Assembly: GCF_003391395.1 (NCBI RefSeq)
Contig: NZ_CP024190.1
Span: 3,906,001 to 3,970,000, forward strand
Source of the DNA: Mycobacterium marinum
GTDB lineage: Bacteria; Actinomycetota; Actinomycetes; Mycobacteriales; Mycobacteriaceae
DNA length: 64,000 nucleotides
Direction of reading: 5' to 3'
Shown here one piece after another: positions 52,073-62,044 of the stretch. Every line of letters begins with the position of its first letter. The first letter of the stretch is position 1. Both the position numbers and the translations under genes were made by a program. Under the pieces are notes generated by a model. The model was not told where the DNA came from. It searched no databases and saw nothing but the letters and a program-made list of their open reading frames with translations.

Positions 52073-53269
52073 CTAACTGGTGATTCCACCCAATTCCCGT
52101 GCCACCGCGTCGAATGCACGCAGCGTGTTCGCCTGTTGCTGCGGGTCGTCCTGAGAGGCCGGCCGGCTGGACAGCTTGGCGCCGACCACCTGCGCGGCGC
52201 GGTTGATGTAGATCAACTGGCCACACATGCCCACGCACAACGCGACGTTGCTGCCCGGGTAGGGAAACCACACTTGGTTGCGGTACATCCCGGCCGGCAT
52301 TTTGGTGTCGTCGGGGCTGGCAGCAAATGCCTGACGCGAATCGGTACCGCCGTCGAGCGTGTCGGCGATCCACGCCGCCGGCACCACCTGCTGGCCGGTC
52401 AACGAGACACCGTCGCGCAAGAACAGCGACCCGAACCGGATCATGTCGGTAAGACAGGCGTTGATGCCGCCGTCGAATATCCCGGTGCCGGCCGGGCCGG
52501 CCGTGTCTAGCGCGATGCTGGCGTCGCATTGGGCGCCGATGCGACTCCACAGCAGATGCGACATCAGTTCGGGCATCGGCTGGCCGCCGGCGACCTCGCA
52601 GATCCAGCCGAGTACATCGGTCTCACACGAGCGATATTCGAAGGGGCCGCCGTGGGCCGACTTCTGCCGCAAGGTGAGCAGGTAGTCGCGCAATGTGGCG
52701 GGGACATCCGGATTGCGCTTGGGCGCCCACCCGATCACCTGCTCGCGCACGTGTATTTCGGCGGCCGGGTCGTCGTAGTTCTCCGAGAAGCCAACACCTG
52801 ATCTCATGTCCAGCAGGTGGCGCACCGTCGCACCCGCATAGCCGCAGTTCGCCAAGGCGGGAACGTATGTCGTGACCGGCGCGTCAACGTCGATCGCACC
52901 GGCCCCAGACAGCGCGCCGACCACCGCCGCCACCAACGATTTGCTCACCGAGAACAGCAGGTGCCGCGTCTGGGGCCGCAATCCATCGAGGTACTCCTCG
53001 GCCACCAGCGCACCGCGGTGAGCCACCGCCCACCCGTCGGTGACGGTGCCGGCCATCACCGCACCAACGGTGGTCGGCGCCCCCTCGGTGTCGGTCAACT
53101 CGATGTCGGCGACCGGAGCACCGGCCGCGGGCAACGCCACGGCAGGGTTGGTCCCGCGCGAGATCAGCGCGGTCGGCATGAAGTCCTCGACATGCTGGAA
53201 CGCCCAGTGCGAATACGGTGACGAGAGCCAATTGCCCAGCGAAAGACCGGCCGGGACGCCGCCGCTCAC
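52073..53269 (-). CDS. Serine hydrolase of the beta-lactamase / NylB type
   Basis: 398 residues. SxxK is Ser107/Lys110 in LLFSVSKSLVAA, the second motif is YRSCETDVLGWICE (Tyr in the YxN position) and RHLLDMRSGVGFSE is the loop before it. The order resembles 6-aminohexanoate-dimer hydrolase (NylB) and related esterases. No signal peptide, so it is probably cytoplasmic. Its start overlaps the upstream ATP-grasp gene by four bases, suggesting both act on the same amide or ester compound. Confidence 0.85.
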   Translation of the reverse strand: MSGGVPAGLSLGNWLSSPYSHWAFQHVEDFMPTALISRGTNPAVALPAAGAPVADIELTDTEGAPTTVGAVMAGTVTDGWAVAHRGALVAEEYLDGLRPQTRHLLFSVSKSLVAAVVGALSGAGAIDVDAPVTTYVPALANCGYAGATVRHLLDMRSGVGFSENYDDPAAEIHVREQVIGWAPKRNPDVPATLRDYLLTLRQKSAHGGPFEYRSCETDVLGWICEVAGGQPMPELMSHLLWSRIGAQCDASIALDTAGPAGTGIFDGGINACLTDMIRFGSLFLRDGVSLTGQQVVPAAWIADTLDGGTDSRQAFAASPDDTKMPAGMYRNQVWFPYPGSNVALCVGMCGQLIYINRAAQVVGAKLSSRPASQDDPQQQANTLRAFDAVARELGGITS

Positions 53270-54840
53270 GCGCGTGCGACGAGCCGCGAGACGATCGGCG
53301 CGGCCGGCGTCAGGGGTGTCGAGGCAAAGTGCGCCTTGAGGCCCTTGACCCAGCGCTGGCAGCGCTCAGTGAGCTGGTAGTCGTCGGTCTGCAGATGCCC
53401 GCGGGTGACAAGCACACCGAGTTGGGCTCCCTCGCAACGTAAGTCGCCAGGTGCGGCGACCCGCATGTAGAACGCCTCGGACTCGTCGAGCAGCGTGGCC
53501 CAGTCGTTGCCCTGACGAGCGAAGGACACGCTGCCATCGTGGTGCAGGCGCCACACCCCGGTGCGTGGGGTTGAGGTGAACAGCTCGAGCTCCGGCGAGG
53601 TCTCCGACATGATGAGCTGACCCCAGACCTCGTCCTCGCCGTAGCCGCGTTCCCAGCGCGTGTTGATCTCCTCGATGTCGAGCTCGTATTCCACGTCCAT
53701 GTATTCGAGCAGGTGGAACAGGAACAGCGGCATATCAGCGTAGGCCTCGGTGGTCAGGTTCGTCATCGGGCTGGCCCCGCTCAGGCGTGGGTTCACCTCG
53801 CCGAGGTAGAGCTCGTTTGCGTCCAGATCGTGCAACAGGTCAACCTCGAAGTAGCCGCGGTAGCCCTCGCGGCTCAGGACATCGCCCAGCTTTCGAACCA
53901 TCTCGCGCGCGGCGCGCGTCTGGGCGGGCGGCAGCACCTCACGCCAGACGTCATTGCCGCACCAGGCCCCTTTGGACGGAGTCAGCTCCGGGTAACCGAC
54001 CAGACTCGTCATCGCGGGGCCGATCACGGTGCCGTGGCGGGTCACGGTCCCCTCGATACACACCTCGACATTGCGGATGCGCTTCATGACCTTGATTTCC
54101 GGCTGCTCCACCAGGTCAGCGGCGCACTGGTCCCAGTCACGCTCACCGCGCACGAAGAACGTCGCACTGCCGGCGTTGCCATATGCGGCCTCGATGACCA
54201 GGTCATCTCCCAGCCCGGCGTCATGCGCCAGCGTCGATAACTCCTCGTAGGAGCCGGCCCGCCCGATCACGTGCGGCACGCTCGGCACGCCCGCCTCGTT
54301 GGCCAGGCGAGTCATGACGATCTTGGAGCCGAGCCGGTGGCGCAGCTCCGCCGGGGGATGAATGACCTCGAGCCCCGCCTGGCGCGCCAGGGCCTGGGTC
54401 TCTCCGTCCAGCATCACAAAGCAGGCCTTGCCGCCGGGCCCCCGGCGCGCGATGAACTCGAGCGTCTCGGGATCACGCAGCAGGTGGTTGCACACATCCC
54501 CCATGCCGTCGAAATCCCTGCGGTCACGCCGCCGCGGCACGAACACGCGCGAATGCGCGCCCTCGAAGGAGTCAAAGTAGGTGAGGTAGAAGAAATTTCG
54601 CACCCATCGGTCGATGCCTAGCAGGTTGAACGGCGTCGGCGAGATGAAGTAGAGCGGCAGCTTGTTGTTGTGGAAGAACGCGCGGACGTCCGAAAGACCG
54701 TTCAGCACACGGGGCGGCTTGGGCTCGGGATTACCTGCGGTCACGATCGCACCAGCCGCGGTGTCGTCGAGCCTTGAGCCCGGCGCGGGGGCGGCGGCGG
54801 TAGGGACGGTGCGGTCAGCGCGACGGCGGTGAATTCGCAT
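53266..54840 (-). CDS. ATP-grasp enzyme (biotin carboxylase-like ligase)
   Basis: 524 residues from MRIHRRRADR at 54840; the open frame continues upstream but over a region antisense to the acyl-CoA synthetase, so it is not used. KIVMTRLANEAGVPSVP begins the ATP-grasp fold, DDLVIEAAYGNAGSATFFV is the nucleotide loop, EVCIEGTVTRHGTVIGPAM follows, and LYLGEVNPRLSGASPMTN is the metal-binding end (Glu, Asn). Such proteins ligate an acid to an amine or another acid. With the co-translated serine hydrolase it suggests a small-peptide or amide pathway; substrates are unknown. Confidence 0.8.
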   Translation of the reverse strand: MRIHRRRADRTVPTAAAPAPGSRLDDTAAGAIVTAGNPEPKPPRVLNGLSDVRAFFHNNKLPLYFISPTPFNLLGIDRWVRNFFYLTYFDSFEGAHSRVFVPRRRDRRDFDGMGDVCNHLLRDPETLEFIARRGPGGKACFVMLDGETQALARQAGLEVIHPPAELRHRLGSKIVMTRLANEAGVPSVPHVIGRAGSYEELSTLAHDAGLGDDLVIEAAYGNAGSATFFVRGERDWDQCAADLVEQPEIKVMKRIRNVEVCIEGTVTRHGTVIGPAMTSLVGYPELTPSKGAWCGNDVWREVLPPAQTRAAREMVRKLGDVLSREGYRGYFEVDLLHDLDANELYLGEVNPRLSGASPMTNLTTEAYADMPLFLFHLLEYMDVEYELDIEEINTRWERGYGEDEVWGQLIMSETSPELELFTSTPRTGVWRLHHDGSVSFARQGNDWATLLDESEAFYMRVAAPGDLRCEGAQLGVLVTRGHLQTDDYQLTERCQRWVKGLKAHFASTPLTPAAPIVSRLVARA

Positions 54841-55050
54841 ACCTCCATTGGTCCAGTGTGGACCCGAAGGTGGTCGTATCGAAATGTGGGGTGCCTGAAC
54901 GTCCGCCGAGCAACGGGTACATTCTCGTCTAACCAGTCCACCCGACATCACTGGCAAATTCAAGATCTGCGATGCGATGAGGCCGATCGACCCTATCCCG
55001 GGCGCAAGATCGAGCATGATCCTCAGAGAGATAGTCAAAGGAGCGGACCA

Positions 55051-56898
55051 ATGAGCAAAGGCGATCTCGCGGTGATTCGCCACCCCAGCGGAGTATCGGT
55101 GTCCACCCTGCCCCAGGCTTTTCAGCAGACCGCGGCCGTAGCCCCGGACTCGGTGGCCATCCGCACGGTCGGAAACCAAGCCGTCCTCACCTGGCGCCAG
55201 TACGCCGATCGGGTGCGAAGGATCGCTGCCGGGTTGGCCGCTCTCGGGGTCGAACGCGGTCACACGGTGGGGATCATGCTGCGCAACCGTCCGGAGTTCC
55301 ACTTGGTCGACACCGCGGTCCTGCATCTGGGCGCGATCCCGTTCTCGATCTACAACACTTCGGCTCCCGACCAGATCAAGTACCTGTTCAGCAACGCTGA
55401 GAACAAGGTCGTCTTCACCGAGAAGGACTTTCTGCCGGCCATCAATGCGGCCGTCGCCGACCTTGCTCACGTGATCGTGATCGACGCCGACGCCGACGCC
55501 GACGCCGGCATGAGCCTCGAACAGCTCGAATCCAGCGGGGCCAAAACCGATTTCAACTTCGATGCGACGTGGGAGTCCGTCCGGCCCGATGACATCGCCA
55601 CCCTCATCTACACCTCGGGTACCACCGGCCCGCCCAAGGGCGTCGAGCTCACCCACGCCAATGTGATCGCCGAGTTCTCCGCGATCGTCGAGCTGCTTGG
55701 CATGCAGCCGACAGATCGGATCACCTCCTACCTGCCGCATGCACACGTCGCCGACCGCGTGACCGCGCACTACGCCAACATGGTCTTCGGAGTGCAGGTA
55801 ACCGATGTCGCCGACGTCAAAGCGATCGCCGAGGCGTTACCGGACGCCCGCCCCACGTTATGGCTGGGGGTGCCCCGAGTCTGGCACAAGATCCAAGCTG
55901 GGATCGAAACCAAACTTGCCGAGGCCGGCGGAGCCAGGAAGCGGCTGGCCCTGTGGGCCATCGACACCGGCATCCGCGCTGCCCGTCAGACCTTGTCCGG
56001 CAAGTCCCTCTCCCCGGCACTGGCCATCAGCCACAAGATCGCCGACCGCCTCGTGTTGGCCAAGGTGCGTGAGGCGCTCGGCCTCGATCAACTGCGTTGG
56101 GGCGTCACCGGCGCCGCTGCCATGCCGGTCGAAACACTGGAATTCTTTTGGGGTCTAGGCATTCCCGTCTACGAAGTGTGGGGAGAATCGGAATGTGTGG
56201 GCGGCGCGACCTCCAATCGACGCGACGCCATCAAGCTCGGTTCGGTAGGTAAACCGCTGCGCGGCGTCGAGGTCAAGGTGGCCGGTGACGGCGAACTGCT
56301 GATCCGCGGACCGATCGTGATGCGCGGCTACCGGCACCAGCCAGAGAAGACCGCCGAGGCAGTCGACTCCGACGGCTGGTTGTACACCGGCGACATCGGC
56401 ACCATCGATGCCCAAGGATTCGTCACCATCGTCGACCGCAAGAAGGAGTTGCTCGTCAACGAATCCGGAAAGAATCTCTCCCCCAGCAACATCGAGAGGG
56501 CGATCCAGGCCGATTGCCCCTTGATCGACCAGGTGGTCGCGTTCGGTGACGCACGTCCCTACGTGACCGCACTCGTTGTCCTCGATCGTGACACCGCCGC
56601 GGCGCAGGCCGCCGCCTTGGGCATGGCCGATCCGTCGGCGGCCGCGTTCGCCCAGAGCCGCCAGGCACGCGAAATGCTTACCGCCGCGGTCCGCGAGGGA
56701 AACTCCAAGCTCTCCCGGGTGGAACAGATCAAGCGGTTCATCATCATCGGCACCGCGTGGGATCCGGGCGGAGACGAACTCACCCCGACGATGAAACTCA
56801 AACGCAAACCCATCGCGCAGAAGTATTCGACCGAGATCGACAAGCTCTACGCCGCAACGCCCGGCCCGGAGATCGTCGACCTATCCAGGCCCGACTGA
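55051..56898 (+). CDS. Long-chain acyl-CoA/AMP synthetase (FadD-type)
   Basis: 615 residues from the ATG at 55051, preceded by AAAGGAG. The P-loop is TLIYTSGTTGPPKGVELTH (~residues 188-206), the acyl-binding region VWGESECVGG, the hinge SDGWLYTGDIG, and the catalytic Lys lies in PTMKLKRKPI. It resembles the long form of acyl-CoA synthetases (FadD11/FadD15 type). It activates fatty acids as acyl adenylates and probably CoA thioesters. Divergent from the ATP-grasp gene. A GACGCC repeat gives DADADADA around residues 145-152. Confidence 0.9.
   Translation: MSKGDLAVIRHPSGVSVSTLPQAFQQTAAVAPDSVAIRTVGNQAVLTWRQYADRVRRIAAGLAALGVERGHTVGIMLRNRPEFHLVDTAVLHLGAIPFSIYNTSAPDQIKYLFSNAENKVVFTEKDFLPAINAAVADLAHVIVIDADADADAGMSLEQLESSGAKTDFNFDATWESVRPDDIATLIYTSGTTGPPKGVELTHANVIAEFSAIVELLGMQPTDRITSYLPHAHVADRVTAHYANMVFGVQVTDVADVKAIAEALPDARPTLWLGVPRVWHKIQAGIETKLAEAGGARKRLALWAIDTGIRAARQTLSGKSLSPALAISHKIADRLVLAKVREALGLDQLRWGVTGAAAMPVETLEFFWGLGIPVYEVWGESECVGGATSNRRDAIKLGSVGKPLRGVEVKVAGDGELLIRGPIVMRGYRHQPEKTAEAVDSDGWLYTGDIGTIDAQGFVTIVDRKKELLVNESGKNLSPSNIERAIQADCPLIDQVVAFGDARPYVTALVVLDRDTAAAQAAALGMADPSAAAFAQSRQAREMLTAAVREGNSKLSRVEQIKRFIIIGTAWDPGGDELTPTMKLKRKPIAQKYSTEIDKLYAATPGPEIVDLSRPD
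55483..55506 (+). repeat. GACGCC hexamer repeat, four units
   Basis: Four perfect GACGCC units inside the acyl-CoA synthetase gene, encoding an Asp-Ala run on a surface loop. Unit-number changes would keep the frame, so the site may vary between strains. Confidence 0.85.
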
Positions 56899-56940
56899 CT
56901 CGCGCACTCACATGTCATCGCACTTGGTCGCAGCTTCTCG

Positions 56941-57504
56941 ATGAAGCTGAGCAACCCACTGCGGCATCCCTTTTTCGTACCGCGCGTCGAAAAGCCCCGC
57001 GCGGAGGGCCGTTTCTACCTGCCCGATGGGCGCCGGCTTGGCTTCGCCGAGTTCGGTGACCCCGCGGGCGCGGTGGTGCTGTGGTTCCACGGCACGCCCG
57101 GCGCGCGACGCCAGTTCCCGCTGCTGTGCCGGCGTGCCGCCGAAGAATTTGGTTTGCGCGTAGTCGTCGTGGAGCGCCCCGGCTCGGGTCTCTCCGACGG
57201 TTACGCCTACACCGCGATGGACGATTGGGCCACCGACATGACTGCGGTGGCCAACGCGCTGGGCGCCGAGCGGCTTGCTGTCGTCGGCCTGTCTGGCGGC
57301 GGCCCCTATGCCCTGGCCAACGGCGCGGTAGCGCCCCTGGCGTCTCGCGTGGCCACCGTGGCGGTGTTGGGCGGAATAGTCCCGTCGGTCGGCCCCGACG
57401 CCACCGCCGACGCGGTCACCGATCTTGCCCGCCGCTTCACCCCCATCCTGGCGGCGCTGGCCGCCGCCGACGAGGTCCTCAAGTTTGTGCGCTCATCGCT
57501 TTGA
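56941..57504 (+). pseudogene. Alpha/beta hydrolase, C-terminally truncated
   Basis: 187 residues. WFHGTPGARRQF (oxyanion region) and VVGLSGGGPYALA (nucleophile elbow, Ser in GLSGG) are normal, but the frame ends at KFVRSSL, about 100 residues before the usual end. The catalytic Asp and His are therefore missing. No continuation was found in other frames downstream, so a deletion rather than a simple frameshift is likely. It follows the acyl-CoA synthetase by 42 bp. Confidence 0.65.
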
Positions 57505-57762
57505 GCTGCAACGACTTTGTCGACCCCTCCCGACGGCTGGGATCCAGCCCACGCGGCGCGAGCGAAATCGCCGCCCACCGTGGTATTCGCGTGTTCACGT
57601 GGGTTGGTGCCCCCGAAATTCACCCGTTGTTTCCATTCGGGCGCCATGCTCAGTCACTGAGATGGTCCCTTGCCGCGCCCGGTAGCGACAAATGCCTGCG
57701 AACTCTCACGCCGGCTGCTTACACTGCCGAGAGATTATTAGGGTCCCCTTAGCAGATGTGAG

Positions 57763-59064
57763 GTGTCCGGCGTGCCAACGAGGACAGATGACCCGCAGGT
57801 CGTGGTGTCGTTCCAGGACGACAGCCTGCTGATTGGCGGTGATCCTGCCGCTGTCGAGTCCTATCTGTCGCGGTTGCGCGCGATCGCCGGGCAGACCATG
57901 CGGGTCGCGGGAATCCACGGCGCCCCGCTGGCCCGCGCGGCGGGCAAGCTCACCGGGGTGACCGCGGTGCTCACCAACTGCGACAAATACGTTCAGTTGC
58001 ATCCCGACAGCCTGAGCGCGTTGCGGATCGGCAACCTCGTTCCCAGCTCGGCGGGCTTCTATTGGATGACGGCACCGGCTGGGGCCGGCCAGTTTCTGGC
58101 GCAGTTGCAGTGGCGGCCGGCGGGGCTCGGCCCGGAAGCGATGGTTTCGGCGCAGATGATCGCGGTGCAGATGGCGTTGAAGTCCGCGATTGCTCAGGTC
58201 GAAGACGCGGTCCGTCGGGTAGAAGACAAGGTCGAAGCGGTGCTCGAAGTCGCCAGAGCACAACGTGCCGGCGACGTTCTGGGTAACAGCCTGAGCATTT
58301 CGCGGATGGTTGAGTCGCTGGAGAAGTACGGGTCGCTGCCCGATGCCTACTGGGATTCGGTGGCAGCTCTGGGCCCCGCGCTCAATGTCACAGCCGAACA
58401 ACTGCGCAACCACGTCAGGCGCGCGCTGGCGTGTTTCGCTGACGACCTGCCCGTGCAGCAGCGTGCGGCAAAGCTGCGCAACGCCGTCGACGACAACCGG
58501 CTTGGTGATGCGTTGAGCCTGTTGGTGATCGCCGAGGAGTCGCTGCACAAGTGGCAGCGTCTGAGCCTGGCCCGAATCGAGTCGACGCAACCACAGCAGT
58601 TGCTACGAGCGATCGACGAAGCCCGCGAGCTCGTCGACCACCATCTGCGCGAAGATGTCCGCATCTATCAGGACGCCAAGGACATTATGGACCGGTTCGC
58701 GAAGCTAGAGGCGATCGACGGCTTCCGTTTCCTGGCGGTGCGCGAGCTGGCCAAACAGCGCCTAGCCCTGCGCGACGAGCTCGACAGTTTCGCGAGAGCC
58801 CGCCACCAACAGGCCGCGATGTGGGAGGACTTCCACGTTCCGAGTGTGCTCGATGCGGCATTTGCCACCATCGAAGTCGCGGCGGGCACCACCAACCGGG
58901 CCCTGGTGGCCGTCGGTCGGGGGCTCGTCGGCCTGGGTGCGCAGCTGACCGAGCCGCTACGGGGCAACAGACGCGGCGAGCAGGGACCAGTCATACAGCG
59001 CGACAAAGACGCTGAATCCGCGATAGACGGCGCCGGTCTGCAGGAATCCGATCCGGCCTGCTGA
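57763..59064 (+). CDS. Unrecognised protein with long helical, coiled-coil-like middle
   Basis: 433 residues. The N-terminal ~100 residues look alpha-beta (QVVVSFQDDSLLIGGDPAAV). Residues ~125-400 are mostly helical with strong heptad patterns (IAQVEDAVRRVEDKVEAVLE, LAKQRLALRDELDSFARARH). The C-terminal tail is charged. No signal peptide and no known motif. Coding use of GC-rich third positions agrees with neighbours. Helical bundles of this sort occur in some phage-defence and toxin-like proteins, but nothing here shows that. Confidence 0.6.
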   Translation: MSGVPTRTDDPQVVVSFQDDSLLIGGDPAAVESYLSRLRAIAGQTMRVAGIHGAPLARAAGKLTGVTAVLTNCDKYVQLHPDSLSALRIGNLVPSSAGFYWMTAPAGAGQFLAQLQWRPAGLGPEAMVSAQMIAVQMALKSAIAQVEDAVRRVEDKVEAVLEVARAQRAGDVLGNSLSISRMVESLEKYGSLPDAYWDSVAALGPALNVTAEQLRNHVRRALACFADDLPVQQRAAKLRNAVDDNRLGDALSLLVIAEESLHKWQRLSLARIESTQPQQLLRAIDEARELVDHHLREDVRIYQDAKDIMDRFAKLEAIDGFRFLAVRELAKQRLALRDELDSFARARHQQAAMWEDFHVPSVLDAAFATIEVAAGTTNRALVAVGRGLVGLGAQLTEPLRGNRRGEQGPVIQRDKDAESAIDGAGLQESDPAC

Positions 59065-59191
59065 GCAGGCGGCGCCGGTAGCCGACACCACTTTCTGTGG
59101 GACGAATGGCTCCCCGGAAATGGGCCCAAAGACCCGTTCGGCCGGTTTCGCCACGCGATAGCGTGATCGGTTTACGGCCAACAGAATCCGG

Positions 59192-59734
59192 TTGCCGGTG
59201 CCGGCTGAGCGGGAGCGTGCGGTGAGGCAGGACACGACAAGCACATCGCCCGTTCGGCGGGCCGCGATCCAGGTGCTGGCCGGCGCGGGGCTGCTACTGG
59301 TTGTGCTCGAGGGGTTCTTGATCGTCTCCTTTCGGTTACGTCTGCGCCCAGCGATCAACGCAATCCGGCGCTTCAACAGGGCCGTGCTCAACCCGGCCAT
59401 GTTGACGATGGCAGGGTCCGCACACTGGTATGCCTCGGTGATCCATCATCAGGGCCGCACAACGGGGCGGACCTACGCGACGCCCGTCGTCGCGGAGCGT
59501 GTTGGTGACCAGTTCTACATCCCGCTCCCCTACGGCCGGACGGACTGGTGCGCCAATGTCACGGCGGCCGGCGAGTGCACCGTCGAGCACAAGGGCCGGC
59601 GCTACCGCACCACAGCGCCGGCGGTCATCGGGTTCGCGGTCGCGGCCCCGTTCATCTCGGCGCGGTCACGCCGAACGTTCCGCCTCTACAAGGTGCGTTC
59701 CTTTCTTCGCCTCGACATCACCGACAAGGCGTGA
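59192..59734 (+). CDS. Nitroreductase/deazaflavin (Ddn)-like protein with N-terminal membrane helix
   Basis: 180 residues (a TTG start at 59192 or GTG at 59198). A hydrophobic helix (VLAGAGLLLVVLEGFLIVSF, ~residues 28-48) precedes the Ddn fold: SVIHHQGRTTGRTYATPVV, FYIPLPYGRTDWCANVTAAG and HKGRRYRTTAP. These are the F420H2-dependent quinone reductase family signatures. Membrane anchoring fits quinone as substrate. Confidence 0.8.
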   Translation: MPVPAERERAVRQDTTSTSPVRRAAIQVLAGAGLLLVVLEGFLIVSFRLRLRPAINAIRRFNRAVLNPAMLTMAGSAHWYASVIHHQGRTTGRTYATPVVAERVGDQFYIPLPYGRTDWCANVTAAGECTVEHKGRRYRTTAPAVIGFAVAAPFISARSRRTFRLYKVRSFLRLDITDKA

Positions 59735-59898
59735 GCCACCGGGAAAGTTTCTCCAGTGTGGTCAGCCTGATCGCAAGCCTGCGAACATCTCGTTGTGGGC
59801 CTGTGGTCGGATTAGTGTGGGGTGAGGCGCCCTCGCCGGTGCCGCCGCGGTGCCGCGAGGGCAATGCAGTAATGCTGCGCTGAGCACTGGGGAACGCG

Positions 59899-60552
59899 AT
59901 GAACCAGCAGGATTCGCCGAGTACTTGCTACCGCACGGAGCCCGTTGACGCCCAGGCATTTACCGCGCACTTCGATCGCCTGTACACGCGACTGGCCCGC
60001 CCCTACGACCTCGCGGTCAAGCTGCTGCCCGTGTGGCGGCATTGGATCAGTGCAGCGCTCCCGCACATCCGCGGCCCGCGCGTCCTGGAGGTCTCTTTCG
60101 GCACTGGTTGGCTGCTCACCCGCTATGCGAACAACTTTGACACCTACGGGGTGGACCTCAATCGCCGCATGGTCGCAATCGCGCGGCGCAATCTGCGCCG
60201 CGCGGGTGTGAGCGCCGACTTGTCCCAGGCAAACGTCGAGGCACTGCCCTATCCGGACGGCCAGTTCGACACCGTCGTCAACACCATGTCCTTCAGTGGT
60301 TATCCCAACGGTGCACGGGCGATGACCCAACTGCATCGTGTGCTGCGCCGACAAGGCCGGCTGGTCTTGATCGACGTTGGCTATCCCCAAGACGGCAATC
60401 GCCTGGGCACTGCGCTGGCCGGTATGTGGCAACGGGCCGGTGACGTGATTCGTGACATGCCAACGCTGTTGGATGACCTCGGCTTCGAGGTCCAGCACGA
60501 GCAGATCGGCGGTTTCGGCAGCGTCCATCTCTACCTTGCGACAAAACTATGA
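59899..60552 (+). CDS. UbiE-like SAM-dependent methyltransferase
   Basis: 217 residues. FDRLYTRLARPYDLAVKLLP is the UbiE/phospholipid methyltransferase-type N-terminus, VLEVSFGTGWLLTRYA is motif I (Ser in place of Gly at the third position), and VEALPYPDGQFDTVVNTMSF is the post-I motif. The substrate could be a quinone or lipid. It lies upstream of the flavoprotein gene on the same strand, ~230 bp away. Confidence 0.8.
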   Translation: MNQQDSPSTCYRTEPVDAQAFTAHFDRLYTRLARPYDLAVKLLPVWRHWISAALPHIRGPRVLEVSFGTGWLLTRYANNFDTYGVDLNRRMVAIARRNLRRAGVSADLSQANVEALPYPDGQFDTVVNTMSFSGYPNGARAMTQLHRVLRRQGRLVLIDVGYPQDGNRLGTALAGMWQRAGDVIRDMPTLLDDLGFEVQHEQIGGFGSVHLYLATKL

Positions 60553-60781
60553 CGACGCCACCGCTCACGTCATCGCCGGTCCGGACCAGCCACGCCGGTA
60601 GAGTTCGGCAGGTGAACGCGCCGTCGGTGCTAGAGGCGACACTGCTGGCCGCTTGCGCGCAGCTCCGCGACGAGCCGTCGTCGACATCAACGGGAAAGAA
60701 CCGGTCGGGTATGGCAGCCCCGGCATGCGGCATCGAATCGCACACCGGCCCCGATCGTCGGATCCAAGCGCAAGGCGGGAT

Positions 60782-62017
60782 ATGGAATCAGAGCTGAGAG
60801 CGCGCTGTTGTGTCGCCGGCGGCGGGCCGGCGGGCATGATGCTGGGCTACCTGCTGGCCCGGGCCGGGGTCGACGTCATCGTGCTGGAAAAGCATGCAGA
60901 CTTTCTGCGGGATTTCCGCGGCGACACCATCCACCCGTCAACTCTCGAGGTCATGAACGAGCTTGGGCTCTATGACCAGCTGTTGCAGCGGCCGCATCAG
61001 CCGACACCGACGCTGAACGCTCAATTCGGCAGCTTCCGAGCACTGGTCGCCGATTTCCGCCACTTGCCGGTTCGCGGAAAGTTCGTCGCGATGATGCCGC
61101 AGTGGGACTTCCTGGATTTCATCGCGAAAGAGGCACAACGCTTTTCGTCTTTCCGGCTGCTGATGCGGGCCGAAGTCACGAAACTGATCGAGGAGCCCAA
61201 CCGCGTCACCGGCGTAGTCGTGAATACCCCCGACGGTGAACAGAAGATCCACAGCGACCTCGTGATCGGCTGCGACGGACGGACCTCCACCGTGCGCGCC
61301 CAAGCGGGCTTGCAGGTGCTGAGCCTGGGTGCGCCGATGGATGTTCTGTGGTTCCGGATGTCGCGCCGGCCCGGCGACCCGGAGGAATCCATGGGGAATT
61401 TCGGTCGCGGCGCCATCCTGGTGTTGATCAACCGGGGCGACTACTGGCAATGCGGTTTCGTAATCGCCAAGGGGTCCATCGAACAAGCGCGTCGCCATGG
61501 GGTTGAGTTCTTTCGCGAAGAGATCGTGAAGATGGCGCCCTTCGTCAAGGACCGAGTCGCGGAAATCACCGACTTCGACGATCTGCGGCTGTTGACCGTC
61601 TCGGTCGACCGCCTCAAGCAATGGCATCGGCCGGGATTGCTCTGCATCGGCGACGCCGCCCACGCGATGTCACCGATCGGCGGAGTTGGGATCAACCTGG
61701 CCATCCAGGACGCGGTCGCGGCGGCCAATCTACTGATCTCGCCGTTACGTCGCGGCCAGGTGAGCGATGCCGATCTGCAGCGTGTGCAGGCACGGCGCGA
61801 GTTGCCGACCCGCGCTACCCAGGCGGTCCAGGTGTTTCTCCAAAAGAACGTTGTCACCGCAGTATTGGGTACTTCGCAACAGTTCAAGGCGCCGCTGCCA
61901 GTGCGACTGATCCGGCGGCTCCCGTTGCTCGCCCGCATTCCCGCCCGCCTGATCGGCATGGGAGTGCGCCCCGAGCATCCCGACCTGGCGGTGATTGACA
62001 AGCCAGGGCCGACATAG
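60782..62017 (+). CDS. FAD-dependent monooxygenase/oxidoreductase (Rv1260-like)
   Basis: 411 residues from ATG 60782. CCVAGGGPAGMMLGYLLARA is the FAD fold, DLVIGCDGRTSTVRAQAG the DG motif, and LLCIGDAAHAMSPIGGVGINLAIQD the GD motif. It is a class A flavin hydroxylase relative. In Mtb the similar gene Rv1260 lies next to a Ddn-like gene (Rv1261c), a pairing also seen here in 62726-63127. The next methyltransferase gene starts 27 bp later, so they form an operon. Confidence 0.85.
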   Translation: MESELRARCCVAGGGPAGMMLGYLLARAGVDVIVLEKHADFLRDFRGDTIHPSTLEVMNELGLYDQLLQRPHQPTPTLNAQFGSFRALVADFRHLPVRGKFVAMMPQWDFLDFIAKEAQRFSSFRLLMRAEVTKLIEEPNRVTGVVVNTPDGEQKIHSDLVIGCDGRTSTVRAQAGLQVLSLGAPMDVLWFRMSRRPGDPEESMGNFGRGAILVLINRGDYWQCGFVIAKGSIEQARRHGVEFFREEIVKMAPFVKDRVAEITDFDDLRLLTVSVDRLKQWHRPGLLCIGDAAHAMSPIGGVGINLAIQDAVAAANLLISPLRRGQVSDADLQRVQARRELPTRATQAVQVFLQKNVVTAVLGTSQQFKAPLPVRLIRRLPLLARIPARLIGMGVRPEHPDLAVIDKPGPT

Positions 62018-62044
62018 CGCATAGGGTGGGCAAGGAGGACAACC

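Noticed and set aside
54841..55770. Upstream in-frame extension of the ATP-grasp gene
   Set aside because: It runs antisense through the acyl-CoA synthetase gene and lacks ligase family similarity; MRIHRRRADR at 54840 is the last start before the conserved part.
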